A stretch of DNA of 64,000 nucleotides from Prostheceraeus crozeri (GCA_907163375.1 CAJQUW010009026.1:517501-581500), one strand, 5' to 3'. Shown: positions 31,501-41,567, numbered from the stretch's first letter. Program-made: numbers and translations. Notes: generated from the sequence alone by a model not told the origin.

Positions 31501-34125
31501 TTAGAACAAAACTTAAATATTCGCACTCCTTACATCGCAAGGATTTTGAAGATGCCAAACATGCACATTTTGATGAAATGGAGAGAATAACATTTTCAGC
31601 CAAAGGAGTCATGGTTTGACCTCACGATATCACTGACTTTTTCCTAGTTCACCGATTTTGATGACCAAAAGAGAGCTCAGAAAATGCTCGTTCTTCCCGT
31701 GCCTGATTCATCATCATATGTCTTACATGTCTCATGTCTCGCATGTTATTATTATCTCACATGTCTTCTTACTGAAAAATTGCGATTTCTAAATTCAGCG
31801 ATTTTATATTTTGAGCACTGCTCAGCAAATGCAGCAGTGGAAACAAGTCTATCATGGCTCCCTTAAAGCTGAGATTACTAGTTCTCGTTGTGCTACACGA
31901 CTGGAAGGCATAAGAAATCGATTGAACTTAGCGAAAAATAGGTGATCCGTTTTAATGATCAGTTCTGTAAGATTACGGAAAATCTTAGAAAGGTAATCAA
32001 AAATTTCTATTTTCATTTAAAATTTTCAGTTGCAAACATTCTACAAGAAATTTTGCACACTAAATTGACGCATTCATTAAGAGACTGTTAGTAAAATCTC
32101 ATAACAATTATTAAACAACATGGCCACGTACCCTTTCGACCATCAAAGAGGACGATTTAGCATGGCATGTAGAACATGGATCTCATGGTCCCTATATAGT
32201 GACTCTCCTGACCTATGAATGTGGACCCTACGATCGTTTAACAGTGTATTTTAACTGGGTCAAAATTTAACAAAGCTGCGTTTAATATCATATAGGAGAC
32301 TTATTCTTCAAATTATAGTTGCGAAAGCGTGGCGTTATCCCTATAATCTTGTAGTTTAAGTAATTTCCAACTATTTATGAAACTCACTTTATATTTGATT
32401 TGATGTTGGGATGATCTTCAGCAACACCAACTCCAATATAGCAATTTCTCCCAAAAAACGATTACTCTCATTAGCTTTCATGCATCGGATGCCCCTGAAA
32501 ATTCTCATACAATTGCTTGCAGACTGCTGGCTGAAGCGTATGCCGGTATATGCCAGGAGAAGCAAATATATGCCACATCAAGAAAGGAGAATGGTGTTCA
32601 AGTGAATATCATGGTCTACTCTCGTAAAAGTCCAGATTTCGGCATTAATGCTACCGAGGAAGCATTTCAAGATGACTTTATGATAACTTTGATCGGTGGA
32701 AAACATAGAAATTAACTGTTTATCTGAAGTTCGCTAGAATGGAAATTGACTCAAGGTCGCGGCACATCCGGGGGGAACTAAGTTGGGGCATGAAGAACCA
32801 ATTAAAACCTTCGATTTACTCATGTGACTGATTCTAACCAAATGATACAGACGTTGGCAAGTGAAAATGCGTTCGATTTATGTGCCGTTATTGTGCATTG
32901 CATGAAGCTTAATTTCCATTCTAGAGGTTTTATTGTTGTCAATTTCTATGGTGGAAAACTGACTAATGGGTCATGTGAAAGCGTTACTTTCAGAGAACCA
33001 CCTGTAACCGTCCCTAAGGAGCAGGTGTGCATCGCCATTGACACGGTAGGTGTTTTTGCTATTTTAGCGAATCACTTGGGATGAACACATTTAAACACAA
33101 TCATACTTAATAAAAGTTTGAATAGCTGATGTAAACAGAACATTTTCCTCCTATAATCTGTAGAAAGTAATATGAAGACAAATGAGCAAGCAAGTATCAA
33201 AATAAAGGAATAACCATATGAATGAATGATAGAATCATAAATGAATAGATGATTCAATGATCAGCATTTGTAATATTGGATTGTTGACTGATTATGTCTG
33301 TTCAATTCATTAAGAAGTTATCAACTGCATGGGATAATTGATCAAGGATCGGTAAACCTAACTACAATTGTTATATGCTCATGTGTGTTCATATGCACAA
33401 ATACACATGTATATTATCCCACTCTAGTATCATGAGACACATATCTATCGCCTGCGGGCGCAGAATAGAAACATATCCTCACACTTGAACAGTTCTAACA
33501 TTAATTTCTTTTGCCGCCGTAGACAATTGTAGGTTACACCACAGTTCCTTACCCTCACATTATCAAAAGTGCTGTGCTGGTGAGTAGATAACCACCGTCT
33601 ATGCTATCGTCTAGTGTTATACGCACTCCACATTCAACTTTATTCTCTATTGTCTGACATAGAAATCTAGCAATTCATGTAATTTCACCAAGATTTTAGA
33701 ATAATAAGTCATTCACACTTAGCCATAAGTTTATCTTGCTGATTGATAGACAATGGGCCTAGTGACAGTGAATTCAATGGTATAGCTTTGAAATCGAACA
33801 ATTCTATACGAAGTTAAGCTATAATTAAGAACCATGTACGCATTTAGCCGTTTATTATATTCACAATAAGCGTCTGCTGAACACAATAATGGTCGACAAA
33901 CAATAGCTATCTTTCTGTGTGATCAACCCTCCAGTAATGGCCAGCACACGAATGCTGTTATATACATATGTATTTCAGTCCGAGAAATATCAACGCTGTA
34001 AGAGGTCCACGGACGGTCGTCAAAATCATAGATATCTCAGCAACTGCATCAGTGTCGCCGGTGGTATTTTAATAAACTCGTTCTTCAACACAGAAAAGCA
34101 GAAACGTCTTCGCTATGGAACTTAA
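28532..34125 (+). CDS. Unrecognised secreted cysteine-bearing protein, at least six exons
   Basis: Exons with canonical splice sites and matching phases: 28532-28674 (donor GTCAGT), 28746-28825 (GTATGT), 29259-29331 (GTAAGT), 32925-33045 (TTCTAG acceptor; donor GTAGGT), 33523-33579 (CCGTAG acceptor; GTGAGT) and 33979-34125 (TTTCAG acceptor, TAA stop). Junction phases are 2, 1, 2, 0, 0 and every join stays open, giving about 206 residues. The N-terminus MAQLLQLFLLSLVGLMDLS is a clear signal peptide ending near VHC. Seven further cysteines are spread through FKCE, RSCE, ENCR, GSCES, QVCIA, QRCKR and SNCIS, suggesting disulfides and an extracellular role. A longer form using 32475-32601 and 32851-33045 (about 273 residues) is also in frame. 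I recognise no family. Start choice: the first ATG, just after a TTATTCCAG that could close a 5' UTR intron. ATTAAA follows the stop at about 34153. Confidence 0.7.
29332..32421 (+). other. Large intron of the unrecognised secreted gene
   Basis: No clear genes. It contains a pyrimidine-rich (TC) stretch at about 29639-29688 and a short LINE-like frame near 31480-31615 (LKYSHSLHRKDFEDAK). The small minus-strand frame at 30582-30833 has no recognisable motif. Confidence 0.4.
32422..32715 (+). CDS. Probable alternative exon region of the unrecognised secreted gene
   Basis: An open stretch reads FHASDAPENSHTIACRLLAE, AYAGICQEKQIYATSRKENG and VNIMVYSRKSPDFGINATEE before a stop at 32715. It looks like real protein and has a good acceptor (ACTCTCATTAG, ending 32474) in the phase needed after exon 3. 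A donor at 32602 (CAA then GTGAAT) would join in frame to an exon starting 32851 after an ATGATACAG acceptor (TLASENAFDLCAV). The exact boundaries cannot be fixed from sequence alone. It adds up to four cysteines. Confidence 0.5.
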   Translation, partial: QHQLQYSNFSQKTITLISFHASDAPENSHTIACRLLAEAYAGICQEKQIYATSRKENGVQVNIMVYSRKSPDFGINATEEAFQDDFMITLIGGKHRN

Positions 34126-35990
34126 TCCTTGAAATCAATCAGATTTCTATGATTAAAACTGTCGGTGTAAATGACGTGAATTGACCGCTACTGTGGTGTA
34201 ATGTGCTTCATTCTAACAGAACTCGTGGAACATGCTGGAAAGAAATGAAATTCGCAGGGAAAGAACGATTTCCTGTTGTATTTTTATTCCCATTACACGA
34301 GGTGTGGAATCACGCGACACGTGTCAACTAGTGAATGCACTCTTTAGCATCGCATGATTATAGGCCGCACGCTTATGCTGTGTATGAAAAAAACATAGCA
34401 AAACTGTTATGATTCTAGACATTATAAGTTAGTTTATGCCGCTCCCAGCTGCACTTGTGAGTCCTTGTAAGACGAAACACAGCGTCTACAGCTGTCAATG
34501 AATTTAGTGTTTAAATACCGATAGATTACGTGTTAAGACAACTTTTTATTTAGCATATAAAGACATTTGTCATATTGAAAAATATTGAATACATTGAAGT
34601 CAACATCTCAGCATCAACAATTCGCTAAAAGACAACTTGAATTAATTAACTTTATGCAGTTTCTCTCATAAATTTATCGAATTGCACTGAAAACAGCAGC
34701 ATCTATCTCCATTTTGAAATTTTTGATTGTTAAGATTAAATTGCTTTTTACTTGGCAAAACTTCTATCTGCTATTATATCATTGCCTGAAATCATTTGTG
34801 TCGACAAAACGACCACAACAGGGAGATTATGCACATGCAGACTTTACATTTAATACATGTATCACTAAATATAAAAAATACTTTTCAGTTATCACAAAAT
34901 TCAAGGTATTCATCAATATATTGATCATTCTTTTAGATTTCTGCAAGGAAAATTAAGCATGCGAATATCTATTTCGACAATGGCGCTTGTGGAAAAGGGG
35001 TGCAACCTCCTCTCAATACCAGAAAAGACTTGTAATTGCTTCAACAACAAGGTAATCAACATCTCAACTTTCATTGCTCAGTACATTTCTTCCAGATTTT
35101 AAAACTCCTGAGAATTATACATCAAAGCAATTCAGATGTTCAAATTGAAGCATCCACAACACAACTATTTCACTTTTCGCCGATCACCACTTTTGACTTC
35201 CGCTCATTTAATATTAGACCATGAATATCATACCAACTTTATATGCTGGTTGCTTCGAGTTGAATGGCATGGCTTACATCATCATCGTAGAGAGAAGAAG
35301 TGAAATTAAAGCATCACTCGCGCACTTGAGGAGAATGATTTTAAAGAGCCCATGTAAGCGGCAAATATATGCGGGGATATTATACACCCATGAGGAACGC
35401 CAGAAGTCACTTGACGGAAATTGCTGTGCTACATGTTTCAAACAAACTCGTTGATATCGATCTTTGAAATCATCAGCCAACCGTTCTAAAAATTGTGTTG
35501 GAAAGTATTTCAATGTCAGATATGCGAACAATTTCTAGTGCTGTTTGCGGTCAAATGTTCTGATGAGATTAAACGATATTACTTCCACTTCTAATAAATC
35601 TTCATGATCCAAATTAGATGTTGAGAAGTTGTGTAATTGGACAGTAGCGCATAAAGTAGATGATCCGCGGCGAAATCCAAATTCTATTGAGAAGGAACAA
35701 CAACAGCAAAGAAAGAGATAGGATAGGAAGAGTGATAGGTTCTGATGGGATCATTGCAGCCTGACGCAGAAGTCGAGAAAAAGGAGAATCACAGCCCGGC
35801 GATTTGTTGACTTTAAGAGAATGAAGCATTTCATGTCTTGGTATCGGTAATGCTTATATCTAGTAGCCATGGATCAGTGATCTTTGGAAAATGGGACTCA
35901 ATAGCGTTACAATTAGGCGCAGCTGAAACCACGTATTTGACGGTTTCATTTGGTGTTTATTGCAATAATTGCATGGTGATGCCTTAATGT
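34126..35990. other. No recognised gene
   Basis: AT-rich intergenic sequence. A 3'-exon-like stretch at 34937-35035 (acceptor TTCTTTTAG, frame ISARKIKHANIYFDNGACGK with a stop) is possible but unsupported by neighbours. Confidence 0.35.
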
Positions 35991-35997
35991 ATTAACC

Positions 35998-36043
35998 TTG
36001 TCCTGATGACGGCCAGAAGGAATGGGCCGAAACGCGTAGACAA
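35998..36043 (+). ncRNA. Hammerhead ribozyme motif of PLE-C
   Basis: TTGTC (35998-36002) pairs with GACAA (36039-36043) as stem I. CTGATGA (36003-36009) is the first core strand. GGCC/GGCC (36011-36014 and 36025-36028) forms stem II around a 10-nt loop. GAAA (36029-36032), the minimal CGCG stem III and TA complete the core, with cleavage predicted after A36038. One extra base lies between CTGATGA and stem II. PLEs are known to carry minimal type-I hammerheads with very short stem III in their terminal repeats, and this copy lies 150 bp upstream of the PLE ORF on the same strand. Confidence 0.8.
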
Positions 36044-36189
36044 TACACTCGAAAGATTGCAACAAGAAGTTTTGCTGTAATACATGTACTTTTGTTTTAA
36101 TCCCATTACGATCAAACCAGTATCTTCGTCAGCTGGTAACGTACAAGTGCACGAGTTGAACTCACAAGATCTGTTTTACCTCTATCAAT

Positions 36190-36510
36190 ATGTTAGCAGC
36201 TGTTATTTGGTTACTCAGGATTACAAATATTGTAACCTTCTTTCATAAGTTAAAGACCAAATACAACATCGAACTCAATGATAGTCGTAAATTCGAAAAG
36301 TTCAACCACAAAATTATAAAACTACAATGTGATATCACATTCCTGTCCAAATGCTCAAAATATGGCTTGATTCCCAAATTTTTAAGCCTCAAAGACAAGA
36401 ATAACCTATTGAACCGTGACATTATTCATGATCGCCAATTACGTAAGATTTCGAGGCTAATTTCACAACACAAATCTAAGGTCAAGCACCTCCGTAGTAA
36501 GTTGGCTTAG
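36190..36510 (+). pseudogene. PLE-C N-terminal segment
   Basis: 106 residues, LRITNIVTFFHKLKTKYNIE and KFEKFNHKIIKLQCDITF, rich in lysine, asparagine and leucine, followed by RDIIHDRQLRKISRL. This is the usual basic N-terminal part of PLE proteins and is in the same frame as the main ORF that follows. Confidence 0.7.
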
Positions 36511-36534
36511 ATTCGAGAAACTATTTTCTCTAAG

Positions 36535-38613
36535 TTGAATTACTTGGACCAAATGATTTTCATAAAGTTGTTTACCAGAGAAAATCAAAACCTTTTAAAA
36601 TCCATTTCAGAAACCCATCAAAAAAAGTTTCTCAAGTTATATGTAGAAAACAAGTTAAGTACCCCCAACGGTACGGTACACAACTTGAGCAAGGTGACCC
36701 TCACGCATGACCAAAATGAGATTTTTAAGACAGGACTCAAGCACCCTAGCAGTCCTAACGGCAATGGAAGCGAACATCTGACTTGCGCGTTGGAAAAAGT
36801 GGTGGAGCGCCTGAAAAATAAAATCTCTAAGAGAGATTGCAATAAGGTGAAACTTGCGTTACAAAATTACAATAAGCGTATGTTTAACGTTACCAAGACG
36901 CCACAAGCCAAACATAACCAAGATGTAGTGAAGTCCCTTAAACTAAATAAAGACATCAAAGTTGTCCCATTGGACAAAGGTAATGGTATAGATATTCTAG
37001 ATGCTGATGAATATGTAAACAAGCTCAATGCTATCATTGAAGATACTACCAAATTTACTGCTATCCCACACAACCAAAATGAATTGATGCTCGATCACCC
37101 TGTTATAAAACAACAGAATAAACTAAAATACTTTTTGAACAAATATGTGAAACCGTACGTGGACTCCCAAGTGTTCACTAAAATTACTCATAGTGGGTCC
37201 TGTAGTGGCAAACTTTACGGTTCTGCCAAGGTACATAAAAATAATGTACCTCTTAGACCTATTGTCGCCAGTTATGGCACGGCCGAATATAACCTTGCCA
37301 AGTACCTAAACCAGTACATTACTCCTATAATTCCTACGGAGTACTCAGTACAAAATAACGCTGATCTGCTAGACAAACTCGCTAGCTACAAATTCTCATC
37401 GGATTCGAAACTCATCAGCTTTGATGTTGTTAGTCTTTTCACTAACGTCCCTCTCAAAGAAGTCATTGATCTAGCGTGTGATAAGGTGTATAGCTCCAAT
37501 AACACAAAACCACCGTATAGTAAGGACACCTTCAAAAAATTACTTCAATTCGCCACTGGTGGCATTTTCTCGTTCAACAACATTCTCTACCGTCAAAGTG
37601 ATGGTTTGAGCATGGGTAGCCCCCTAGCCCCAACCCTCAGTAACTTATTTATGGGACACCTAGAACAGACTTTCCTACAAAATGATAAACTAAACCTAAA
37701 ATTCTATGTCAGATATGTAGATGACATCTTGGCTATCTTTGAAGATGATGACCACTTATCCTTCTTCAACTATATTAACAAGTGGCATAGTAATATGAAA
37801 TTCAGCACAGAGGTAAGAGGTAAAGTGCTACCTTTTCTAGATATTGACCTGGACGTTTCATCCAACACGCTAACTACTAAGGTGTACAGAAAACCCACTT
37901 ACACCGGTCTAACCTTGAATTTCAGAGCCATACGCCCCATGCAATGGAAAATTTCTGTTTTAAGCACTCTGATCAACAGAGCCTACATCGTCTGCTCGTC
38001 ATGGCAAACTTTCCATGATGAAATAGAGAAATTGACCAAAACTTTTCAAAACAACGGATATCCGTTGTACTTTATACAAAAAGTGGTCAAACAGTATCTG
38101 GACAAAAGATTCTGTGCTCCAAAAGAAAAAGATGAATCCAAATACCTCCATACTGTCAAAATTCCATTTTTTGGCATTCAATCGGTTTATTTTAAAAAGA
38201 AACTACAATCACTATTCCGTAGAATAGATAAAGAATTTCCTATCCGTTGGATTTTCACATGCAATAAACTAAAAAGTGGTTTCTCCAACAAAGATCATAC
38301 TCCCAAAGTTCTTAGGTCTAATGTCATTTACCAATTCGCTTGTGAGGTGGACCCTCGCACTACCTACATAGGTAGAACTACAAGACACTTAAACTTAAGA
38401 ATAAAAGAACATCGGGAAAAAATGTCCGCCATTTCTGGCCATAGGTTAAATTGCAGTTGCAGCTGTAAAGTTGACAATTTCAAAATTCTATCTCAAGCTC
38501 CCAACACTTATGACCTAAATATTTTGGAAGCCATGTACATAAAAAAACTCAACCCCACTTTGAATAAGCAAGTTAACCATGATGGTGCTTTTTTCAAATG
38601 TAAATTAATTTGA
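36535..38613 (+). CDS. PLE-C reverse transcriptase with GIY-YIG endonuclease
   Basis: 692 codons. After a basic N-terminus: VVPLDKGNGIDILD (about residue 142), YGSAKVHKNNVPLRPIVASY (about 228), LISFDVVSLFTNVPL (first catalytic aspartate, about 300), SDGLSMGSPLAPTLSNLFMG (about 360), VRYVDDILAIFED (catalytic DD, about 394) and LPFLDIDLDV. The C-terminal 110 residues have NVIYQFACEVDPRTTYIGRT, then LRIKEHREK and a CSCSCKV cysteine cluster, which is the PLE-type GIY-YIG domain with its zinc-binding residues. Both activities keep their catalytic residues. The enzyme reverse-transcribes PLE RNA at a nicked target. Confidence 0.9.
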   Translation: MNYLDQMIFIKLFTRENQNLLKSISETHQKKFLKLYVENKLSTPNGTVHNLSKVTLTHDQNEIFKTGLKHPSSPNGNGSEHLTCALEKVVERLKNKISKRDCNKVKLALQNYNKRMFNVTKTPQAKHNQDVVKSLKLNKDIKVVPLDKGNGIDILDADEYVNKLNAIIEDTTKFTAIPHNQNELMLDHPVIKQQNKLKYFLNKYVKPYVDSQVFTKITHSGSCSGKLYGSAKVHKNNVPLRPIVASYGTAEYNLAKYLNQYITPIIPTEYSVQNNADLLDKLASYKFSSDSKLISFDVVSLFTNVPLKEVIDLACDKVYSSNNTKPPYSKDTFKKLLQFATGGIFSFNNILYRQSDGLSMGSPLAPTLSNLFMGHLEQTFLQNDKLNLKFYVRYVDDILAIFEDDDHLSFFNYINKWHSNMKFSTEVRGKVLPFLDIDLDVSSNTLTTKVYRKPTYTGLTLNFRAIRPMQWKISVLSTLINRAYIVCSSWQTFHDEIEKLTKTFQNNGYPLYFIQKVVKQYLDKRFCAPKEKDESKYLHTVKIPFFGIQSVYFKKKLQSLFRRIDKEFPIRWIFTCNKLKSGFSNKDHTPKVLRSNVIYQFACEVDPRTTYIGRTTRHLNLRIKEHREKMSAISGHRLNCSCSCKVDNFKILSQAPNTYDLNILEAMYIKKLNPTLNKQVNHDGAFFKCKLI

Positions 38614-38700
38614 GTCTAGTTACTATGTGTACCTTATTTAATTGTTATCATGTAATTCAGCTTTTGAAATGAATTGTTGCATATAACATGATTTAGATCG

Positions 38701-39180
38701 TTCCTATCATTGTTTTCACCTCCTTTAGCTTAATGATGATTTCTCTATCTATGCATGTGAAAGACATTTTTGAAATTTCAATCCGCGTATGTCTACCTGT
38801 GTATTCATGGCCCAGTTCATTTCAATTACCCACAATATGTAGGACATTTTCAGGCCCTCAAAATGTCCTACATTGTTACCCTCAAAAATCCATGTTAATG
38901 TTATATTGTAGTGAATGCTATGCGGTATTGTTTCATCGTTGTTGTCGGCTTCTGAATTAAAGACCACTATCGATGTATGCAGCCAGAAACTTCCACACAC
39001 TTCTACATGTACATAGCACGCATTCACTACAATAGTGATCATGCCTTGCCTTGCCGCTATGCGGCCTCGGCTGTACGATTCATTGATACTTTCAAAAGCT
39101 AGGCATGATTGATATATTGTTTGTTATGAAATCTATGGCTATACCGCAAAATCTATGATTGAGCAAATTCAGGGACTATA
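38701..39180. other. Intergenic; one 13-bp hairpin
   Basis: TGTAGGACATTTT (38838-38850) and AAAATGTCCTACA (38860-38872) form a perfect 13-bp stem with a 9-nt loop. A second inverted pair (ATTGTAGTGAATGC at about 38906-38920 and its complement at about 39020-39034) flanks it. No coding sequence was recognised. Confidence 0.5.
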
Positions 39181-39452
39181 TGGACCCATTTCTAAAACGA
39201 GGGCTAAGTTAAGCCGCGGCTCAATTCGGTCTAACAAACTTTCACTTAATAAAACACGACTTTTAAAGCCGCGGGCTAACCCGCGGCTCACTCTGTCAGC
39301 CGCGGCTCTCTCTAAGCCGTGGCTTTCGATTTTCTCTTTTTAAAACGAAGTTTCGCTTGCACAGCCTAAGCCGCGGCTCTCTTTTTCTTGTCTAAGTTAG
39401 ACCTCGGCAGAGGCAGGTCTAAGTGCTGGTGAGCTACGGGTTTTCATCCATA

Positions 39453-39972
39453 TCAAGCGGAATTTCGATCATTAAGGACGGAAGTAGAATGAATTACTTG
39501 AAGTTGAGACATCAAATTCGCGAAAGGCAGGAGAGATTTCGAAGGCTCACATGTACATCTCCATGTATACAAATTCGCGTTTTTCGCGAACGTCTGGATG
39601 CCTTGTCGTACTATAACGATGCCGATTTCATTCGCCGCTATCGCTTCAGTAAAAAACCGCGAAATGGCTTTGTGCAACCCTTTACACCGATCTGGATCGT
39701 GACAACAGAGGAGCATCTCTTTCTGTCCAGCTTCAAGTGCTCCTAACGCTTCGTTTTTACGCCACTGGTTTTAAGCCATCCACGTCGGTGACTCTGGGAA
39801 ACCTCGCATCGAAATCTGCGGACACGCCGAACCAGGCTGTATCCTTTACTCGAATGGACTTGGTATCATAACCTTTATCATTCACACCAGGGTAGATATT
39901 GCAGAGCTCAATTAAATATAGCTTCTGCTCTTCAGAGAAGTTCCGTCTTCTTGACTGTGCGTCTGACTCCAT
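39453..39972 (-). pseudogene. Myb/SANT-like DNA-binding protein, frameshifted
   Basis: The N-terminal frame (39757-39972) reads RRRNFSEEQKLYLIELCNIY, then KDTAWFGVSADFDARF and DGLKPVA. That is the three-helix trihelix/Myb-like pattern (W-x-x-I-x-x-x-F-N...L-K-x-x-W) used by Harbinger accessory proteins. The C-terminal frame (39453-39716) is open but shifted, with HDPDRCKGLHKAISRFF. The protein would recruit transposase to the GC-rich subterminal repeats. Confidence 0.55.
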
Positions 39973-40040
39973 GTTCGATTAAAGAATTCCAGAAACCTCT
40001 TCTCAATATCGTTCTTGATAATCAATCCAATGAGATAGTG

Positions 40041-40259
40041 CACTCTAAACCAGCACCTCCTAAATCACTCACTGAAGCGAGACACTATTCGTAACTAATA
40101 AAAAAATCCTAAAGCAAAGCGTTTTAGGAGGCTAGCGCACTAGTGTTATTGTTCTCTTTAGTATGTCAGCATTCTATTTCACGCAACCTCCTAAAATTCT
40201 AGTGTGTTGCGCTTCAGGATGCAGATTTCTTCGATTTTAGGAGGTGACAGTTTACAGTG
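40041..40259 (+). mobile_element. MITE copy 2 (CACTCTAAACCAG family)
   Basis: 219 bp, more than 90 percent identical to 24658-24876. Here the termini are better kept: CACTCTAAACCAGCACCTCC at the left and GGAGGTGACAGTTTACAGTG at the right, imperfect TIRs of about 24 bp. It lies between the Myb gene start and the right TIR of the Harbinger-like element, so it arrived later. Confidence 0.85.
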
Positions 40260-40751
40260 TGGCCTTGATTGAAATGACATCAAGATGACGTCAGAGTTAA
40301 CGTTTCATCGGTGTGGCTGATGTGTCAAAGATAGACCACGGCTCAAAGCCACGACTTCGGTAGGCCGCGGTTCATCCTCGTTTTATAAATGCAAAGATAA
40401 GCCGTGGCCTAGTGAGGCCGCGGCTTAACTTAGCCCTCGTTTTAAAAATCGGCCATATGAATATCTTGGTAGTATCATATTAATCACAACTTGTTTATAG
40501 ACTTCTATAATTTGTCCTTTGTAGGAATTTTCATTGGAAAAGTTAACTGCGGGAGGAACTCGTGGGACTGAAAAGTTGATAATCCTCCCGGCATTTTATA
40601 TAGGAAAGATATCTTTTCACTCCCACTCAAAATGAAAGCATGCGTCCATATTATCTTTACTGATCCAAATCATAAAAGCAACATGAAATACAATAATCGT
40701 CAACCAGAGCCTTCCATGTCCAGATGGAACTCAAATAGTCATTGCCAGTAT

Positions 40752-41504
40752 TTAATTGGCTTTTACAAATTTTCTCCATCCTTTACCACTTCCAATATCA
40801 ATACTTTGGTCAGTATAAAGAACAAGCAGACAGGTACCTTCTCCCTCATGAAAATAATAAGCTTCGCACCAGTTGAGTTTATGGGAGGAACATTCGATGG
40901 CACATTCAATCGTTGAAGATATTGAAGAAACTCTTTGAACGCAACCTCCGCCGCTTGCGTATCTATTTTTGTCAGCAAATATTTTGATTTCGACTTCTTT
41001 AAAATTCATTGATCGCCGAATATTTGCAATATTATTTCCAACTCGGGGCTGGCAGACGGGAATGACTTCACCTGAGACACTTGGCGTTTTACCGCTACCT
41101 GAGGAGAAATCATTTTGTATTATAACGACATCCTGCTTGGCAGCGGTAGGCTGTTTGGAGTGCCAGTTCAGCGAAATAGTATCAGGAGAAATAGTACCAT
41201 CCGTCCATCGCCAACCAGATTGGTTCCTCCATCTTTCATTAAGAAAATCTGTCAAACCAATGTAAAACTGACTGGATGGAAGAGGTCGAGATTGTAAGTG
41301 AATGACATTTAGGCCACGAAGTAATTCCCCGTTTATTTTGCCACATAATGCTTGAGCATCGCACCAACTTGCGGCGCTCCTCGACAAAGTGTGCAAACAT
41401 ACACCATAATAATTCATGAAAGGCTTGGGACATTTTGATGAAGTCATCCGTCCCGTCAAAGAAAGGTACAAGACCACTACAAGGTTGATTTGTGAAAAAC
41501 TCAT
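40752..41504 (-). CDS. Secreted C-type-lectin-like plus PAN/Apple-like protein
   Basis: A single open frame of about 250 residues. The start at 41504 gives MSFSQINLVVVLYLSLTG, a signal peptide; an upstream in-frame ATG (41528) lies only 33 bp from the TATA box and is less likely. The CTLD begins CPKPFMNYYGVCLHTLSRSA, then WCDAQALCGKINGELL, FYIGLTD and WRWTDG, ending VIPVCQP. The usual QPD/EPN sugar motif reads QPT, and the cysteine expected near DVVIIQ is missing, so calcium and sugar binding are doubtful. The C-terminal 70 residues (GGGCVQRV, IECAIECSSH, LNWCEAYYF, GTCLLV) match a PAN/Apple-like cysteine pattern. It is intronless and adjoins transposons. The frame is intact, so it is probably functional and extracellular. 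Confidence 0.85.
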   Translation of the reverse strand: MSFSQINLVVVLYLSLTGRMTSSKCPKPFMNYYGVCLHTLSRSAASWCDAQALCGKINGELLRGLNVIHLQSRPLPSSQFYIGLTDFLNERWRNQSGWRWTDGTISPDTISLNWHSKQPTAAKQDVVIIQNDFSSGSGKTPSVSGEVIPVCQPRVGNNIANIRRSMNFKEVEIKIFADKNRYASGGGCVQRVSSISSTIECAIECSSHKLNWCEAYYFHEGEGTCLLVLYTDQSIDIGSGKGWRKFVKAN

Positions 41505-41560
41505 GATGGCCTGATGTGTAAAACACATGAAATTAGGATGAATGTTTTTAATATGGGAAT

Positions 41561-41567
41561 TTATATA
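41561..41567 (-). promoter_or_regulatory. TATA box of the lectin-like gene
   Basis: On the minus strand GGTATATAAATTCC lies about 57 bp upstream of the preferred ATG (41504), a normal TATA-to-start distance with a very short leader. Confidence 0.55.

Larger units (their letters stand above)
35990..38700 (+). mobile_element. PLE-C: well-preserved Penelope-like element
   Basis: The order is hammerhead ribozyme, N-terminal ORF segment, long RT plus GIY-YIG ORF, and a short AT-rich 3' region. No second ribozyme copy was seen on the right, so it is either truncated at one terminal repeat or has a single pseudo-LTR. It is by far the best-preserved PLE here, with one long frame of almost 700 codons and only one apparent interruption near the N-terminus. 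It is the youngest retroelement in the left two thirds of the window. Confidence 0.85.
39181..40455 (-). mobile_element. Non-autonomous Harbinger-like element with a Myb/SANT gene
   Basis: TIRs of about 40 bp (39181-39220 and 40416-40455) share TTTAAAACGAGGGCTAAGTT and AAGCCGCGG. They are flanked by TA on both sides. Subterminal AGCCGCGGCT-type palindromes fill 39215-39420 and 40320-40440. The only coding sequence is a Myb/SANT-like protein on the minus strand. Harbinger/ISL2EU elements pair such a protein with a DDE transposase, which is absent here. MITE copy 2 (40041-40259) is inserted. Confidence 0.7.

Noticed and set aside
34937-35035. A last exon with frame ISARKIKHANIYFDNGACGK
   Set aside because: A plausible acceptor and a short open frame, but no preceding exons in phase and no recognisable protein; a competing frame is equally open.
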